This document shows, piece after piece, positions 60,401-64,000 of a stretch of 64,000 nucleotides of DNA. The notes below the pieces were generated by a model. That model saw only the letters and a list, made by a program, of their open reading frames with translations. It ran no database searches and had not been told where the DNA came from. The stretch comes from Malachius bipustulatus. Lineage: Eukaryota > Arthropoda > Insecta > Coleoptera > Melyridae. Where the stretch lies: positions 17,050,001 through 17,114,000 of the forward strand of contig OU342631.1 in NCBI GenBank assembly GCA_910589415.1. Reading direction: 5' to 3'. The position numbers and the translations under genes are program-made. Each line of letters opens with the position of its first letter. Within the stretch, counting starts at the first letter, position 1.

Positions 60401-62509
60401 CCTACCGTTTCTCGGACCGGTCCCCCTATTCGAGACGTCACAGCCGCTATATAGACCGAGACCAGAACCTGAATTAAACTCCTGAATAAGTAATAAAGCA
60501 GAACTCTCCTAATTTCACCCTGCTCTTTGGCAGGTGCCTCACGTAAGCGATGTTGCCGATTCGGAATTCGGAAAGCAATTAATAATAAAACTGCGCTGCA
60601 AGTACGCATTAATAAAACAAAAACTGTTTAAATTTAGGTAATGGAAAAATAGTGCAATAATTTGGCGGTAAGAACATTTTCTTGAAGTTACCACTAACTG
60701 TTACCTCGACTGCTTCTTCCATTGTTTCAGTAAGGGATGAAATTGCTCATTACGTTTTCTATGATCAAAAATCTTCTTTCCACTCGCGCTGCATCAGAGG
60801 CATGATCACAGCCAAGAGATCCGCGTAATTTGCACACGAAATCATCACTGGTCCGATTATAAAATAAACCACATCTGAAGAAAGAATTCAGTTTCTCTGG
60901 AGATATTGATTATGAAAGAAGTCTTCTCCTGTGTCCATCAGTCGAAGGATCTTCAACTGATACGCTTTCTTAGCCGTTATCGGTGTTGACTTCTGTCATG
61001 CCGAATTCTCGCATAAATCGTTATCGGGGGCGTTTCATTTCGTTTTCTCTCAAAAAAGTCAAAAAAGAAAAGTAGACAACAAGATACACAACAGAATATG
61101 TCTGCTAAGAATTGACACAGTTATCTCAATTCAGGCCGAGTTTTCCATTCAACAAAGCCGAGCTCGCGGCATCGATTCGGTAAGTGATCCAGAACAATTC
61201 AGGAGAACATCACCAGAACCGGGAGAAATGAACGCGATTTTTTCCTTCCCCACAGGCGGCCAATTGCGGCAACTGATATTGGCAGTCACATTTGTCAGGC
61301 GCGCTGCACTCATTCAATTCCCCGGCCGCTTCACGACCTGTCTATGAGTTATCGGCTCTTTCAGCATCACCACCACGAGAGCTCCAATACGAGCACCATG
61401 CGGTGTCACCTGCATTGTTCTTTCCCTGAATTATGCTAATCGAGCCATAAATCAGCGATCGTCTGTTATGGGCGGTATGACCACTTCAACGACCCGGATG
61501 GAAAACTATTCAGGAGGAAAAATTGATTTTTAATTGCTCCTCTCCTGCCAGTCTTTGCCGTATTCAAAGAGTGTTTTATTAACGGCAGTGAATGAAGATT
61601 CACACTCTTTATTTGCAGGAAAACTGCTGTCTAATAAAAAAAAATTCTATCCAATTTGATCGTCCTAAATTCACCCCTGACACATCTACGTGGACCTCGG
61701 AAATCGAGGCAAAGGGGAAACTCGGTTAGGCTGCTAGTCTCATAATAAACAGGTCGTCCTGTCCCGCTTCCCTACAAACCCGGATCTGTTACCTGTAGTC
61801 TGTAGTCTCTAGTCGCTAGTCTGTACCACGCATCCTCCGCTCCCGTTCCGGTATGCTAGGAGCGGGGGTTGAATCGCATTAAATATCAACAGGAATGTAA
61901 TGGATCCCGAGATACTTGATAGGGGATGCGTGTTTGGGTGATATCTGCGGTTAATGCGATAAACATGAGATTTATACTTGAACCTGTGCGTAGGAGTAAT
62001 CGCGAATTTAATAATAACGAATGTTCCGTAATTTTTGACATTTATCTCGGATATCTTGAAATGGGTGGCAATAAGTGAATATGAACGGAATTTCTCTGTC
62101 AACTTTCGGCTAAACGATTGGATCATGTTAGAAATTCTAAAAAATGTCTCAAAATTAGTACTTAAAGTTTTACTCAAGGGTATTTACTAAATTTAAGGGC
62201 GTATACCTGGGCCAATTTTAAGTCAAATTTTTTTATAAACATAAATGTGTCCTAAAATGTGTAGCTTTCAAGATACAGGGATTTGATTTTTTGTCACCCT
62301 CACCAATATTATTGCAAGGAAAATGTACGCCACTGACTCTTTTTGTTATATTTAACTATTTCAGGTTAAGCAGCTGAAAAGACAACTTTTTTTCTCTTAC
62401 ATTGTTTTCCTATCTTACTTCTTTTACGAGAAAAAAATAAAAGCCGCTTCAAACTCATATCTAAAAATCAATAAAATCATTAAAATTCAAATCATTTTTT
62501 CAGCAATTT
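60401..62509. other. Non-coding, including a GC-richer island
   Basis: 61140-61500 is clearly more balanced in composition than its flanks. It includes ATGCTAATCGAGCCATAAATCA, a POU-octamer-like word beside a Hox-like word, and is a candidate regulatory island. No gene was recognised. The minus frame 62177-61809 has no domain. CTGTAGTCTGTAGTCTCTAG near 61795 is a small tandem repeat. Confidence 0.3.
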
Positions 62510-63385
62510 TTCAGGAGGTTGTATTGAAATCAGAAGACCACATATTTTGATACGTGTTGAAGTAATATTTTAAATATTAAAAATTGTAATTTGCACTATT
62601 TTACTGTATATAGAGGAAAACTTCGCCTCCAGATCACGAATTAACTGCTGAAATCAGAAGACCTATATGGTAGTCTTTTATTGTATTAACACAAAAACTT
62701 CAAGGTTTAATAATATCACATAATAGTGGTCTAAAATCTGCTGAAATCAGAGAACAAGTAGATCTTTGACAGCCTAAGTTATTTTTTGCAATATCTCAAA
62801 TTGATTGTTTTGAAAATATTTCTAAAGAAGCATAATTTTACCAGCTGATCTGAGGATGTCTGCTGAAATCAGAATAGTTGAACCTCGTTGAAGAACATGA
62901 CTAGAAAATTGTCAAATTACGTAAGATTCTGCTGAAATTTGAAGATAATGAGTTCTTTGTCTAGTTCTTGACAGCAAAAAACTTTTCTTTCAATGATGGA
63001 ATCATAATAAGTTTTTCCTTTCAAGAACATTTACATCCATAACAAATTCTACATTGCACCTATCATAATTCAATGATTCAAAAGAACCAGAGATTCAACA
63101 AATATTCAAGACGTTCTACTGAACCCATCAGAAGAATCGAAGTTTTAAGACAATTATTATAGTACTTTTCTAAATATTTCTACTTGTTTGCGCAACGAAC
63201 TCTCTTACAGGAAATAAAGGAATTTTTTTTACACGATCAAGGATGTCTGCTGAAATCAGATGGCTACATAATTTTCCAAAAATGCATATCCCAAAATTTT
63301 TCGATGAAATCTTTCCAATTAAACGGTGACTTCTCGTCACGTGGTCAAATCAGTAGGTAAACCTGCTGAAATCAGAAGAGATTAG
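62510..63385 (+). repeat. Conserved-box array, block 3
   Basis: The best-preserved block. Boxes lie near 62522, 62644, 62738, 62860, 62929, 63116, 63245 and 63362, most reading (T)CTGCTGAAATCAGA(AGA). Spacing is 70-190 bp. Some are preceded by GAGGATG or AAGGATG, comparable with CAGGAGC in block 1. Intervening DNA is AT-rich and diverged. Confidence 0.75.
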
Positions 63386-64000
63386 ATGTTCCAAATATAT
63401 CGAACCGGAATTATCTTCTTTGATAATATTTTTTGCCCTATTATGCTAGGTAAACTCAAAAATTATTAGGAACAAAAATGTCAATTTGTTCGTGCAGCAT
63501 ACTCGACCATACCGTGGAAAATTCTTAGACACTGTTGCTTCGATGGCTTAATCAAAAATGTAAAGGAACAAAATGCATAGAAAATTTTCAGACGATGCAG
63601 CATATACGACGTAAATGCCGTCCAAAAATTAGCGTTGGCAGAAAGTTGCACATTATCGAAGAACATTCAGCTTTATTTAGTTTATGTACATACATACCGA
63701 GTATAATGAAACTTTTGGTAGTTTCATTTGAAAAAAAAAATCGATTGTAATACGAAAACTAATGAGAACTATAACGTTGACACAACCGATTGGTTAAAAT
63801 TAATTTCGCTCTTATATCCACGTAATGAACAACAGGAACGCCGTATGCTGAAAAACATATTGACATAATTCAAAGTTTATGAACAATATTGTCACAGCTA
63901 AAACAGCAGTTTCGTTTCGTTGTTAGAGTAAGAAGTTTATTAATTCTGGGGTTATGAATGCTTATATTTCTGTGTAAATATTATACGGGAGTTACGACAC
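63386..64000. other. No recognisable gene
   Basis: AT-rich. The overlapping short frames on both strands near 63480-63750 have no domain. Confidence 0.4.

Noticed and set aside
62199..62328. Small element with GGGCGTATACC and GTACGCC ends
   Set aside because: Only about 7-8 matching bases at the tips and no target duplication; not enough to support.
57745..63385. CRISPR array
   Set aside because: Repeats are degenerate, spacers vary widely in length and are AT-rich, no cas genes are present and the DNA is eukaryotic.

Overview
The window looks like non-coding DNA from an insect nuclear genome, possibly a beetle, though the order is inferred only from repeat style. It is AT-rich and has no bacterial features: no operons, no ribosome binding sites, no long ORFs. 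It is crowded with the decayed mobile elements usual in insects: inverted-repeat elements opening with CAGGGTG or CAGTGCTTCCC, a Penelope-like element, LINE fragments ending in (ATT)n, a tRNA-derived SINE and a pogo-like transposase remnant. No complete host gene could be recognised. The window is best read as a large intron or an intergenic region. Two short stretches (25479-25559 minus and 28877-29100 plus) look like possible isolated exons.

Layout. 1-7.5 kb: a 1.2-kb foldback element (601-1818), a hAT-type MITE with target duplication (2109-2579), a minus-strand hammerhead-ribozyme motif (about 2990-3058) and a smaller foldback element (6933-7532). 12.2-14.4 kb: a 2.2-kb inverted-repeat element with a GC-rich 635-bp loop. 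15.1-15.2 kb: a second copy of the hammerhead motif. 17.86-18.83 kb: a frameshifted pogo/Jerky-type transposase pseudogene, followed by a perfect 16-bp hairpin. 22.1-22.8 kb: an unrecognised, partly open, gene-like stretch. 29.4-29.7 and 34.0-34.3 kb: LINE 3' ends. 30.8-31.9 kb: a possible solo LTR. 39.3-41.1 kb: a broken Penelope-like element with RT and GIY-YIG remnants and a hammerhead core in its 3' terminal region. 43.0-43.2 kb: a tRNA-derived SINE. 44.07-47.54 kb: an element with short terminal inverted repeats and AATATTG-rich ends that carries a promoter, exon, intron and polyA-like module, and is itself split by a 731-bp palindromic MITE. 50.9-51.7 kb: another foldback element, abutting a LINE that has only ORF1 (51.75-53.04 kb). 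57.7-63.4 kb: a degenerate array of a conserved box, TCTGCTGAAATCAGAAGA, spaced about 55-215 bp apart. The array is interrupted by an 845-bp element whose ends begin GTAAGGACACACGAGGCGG.

The strongest leads for something unusual are the conserved-box array, the transposon with a spliced-gene-like module, the GC-rich-loop palindrome, and the two related hammerhead motifs lying outside any recognisable Penelope element. There is no working pathway here. The parts relate to each other mainly by insertion history: elements nested in elements, elements abutting head to head, and non-autonomous relics. All calls come from reading the sequence; no search or folding program was run.
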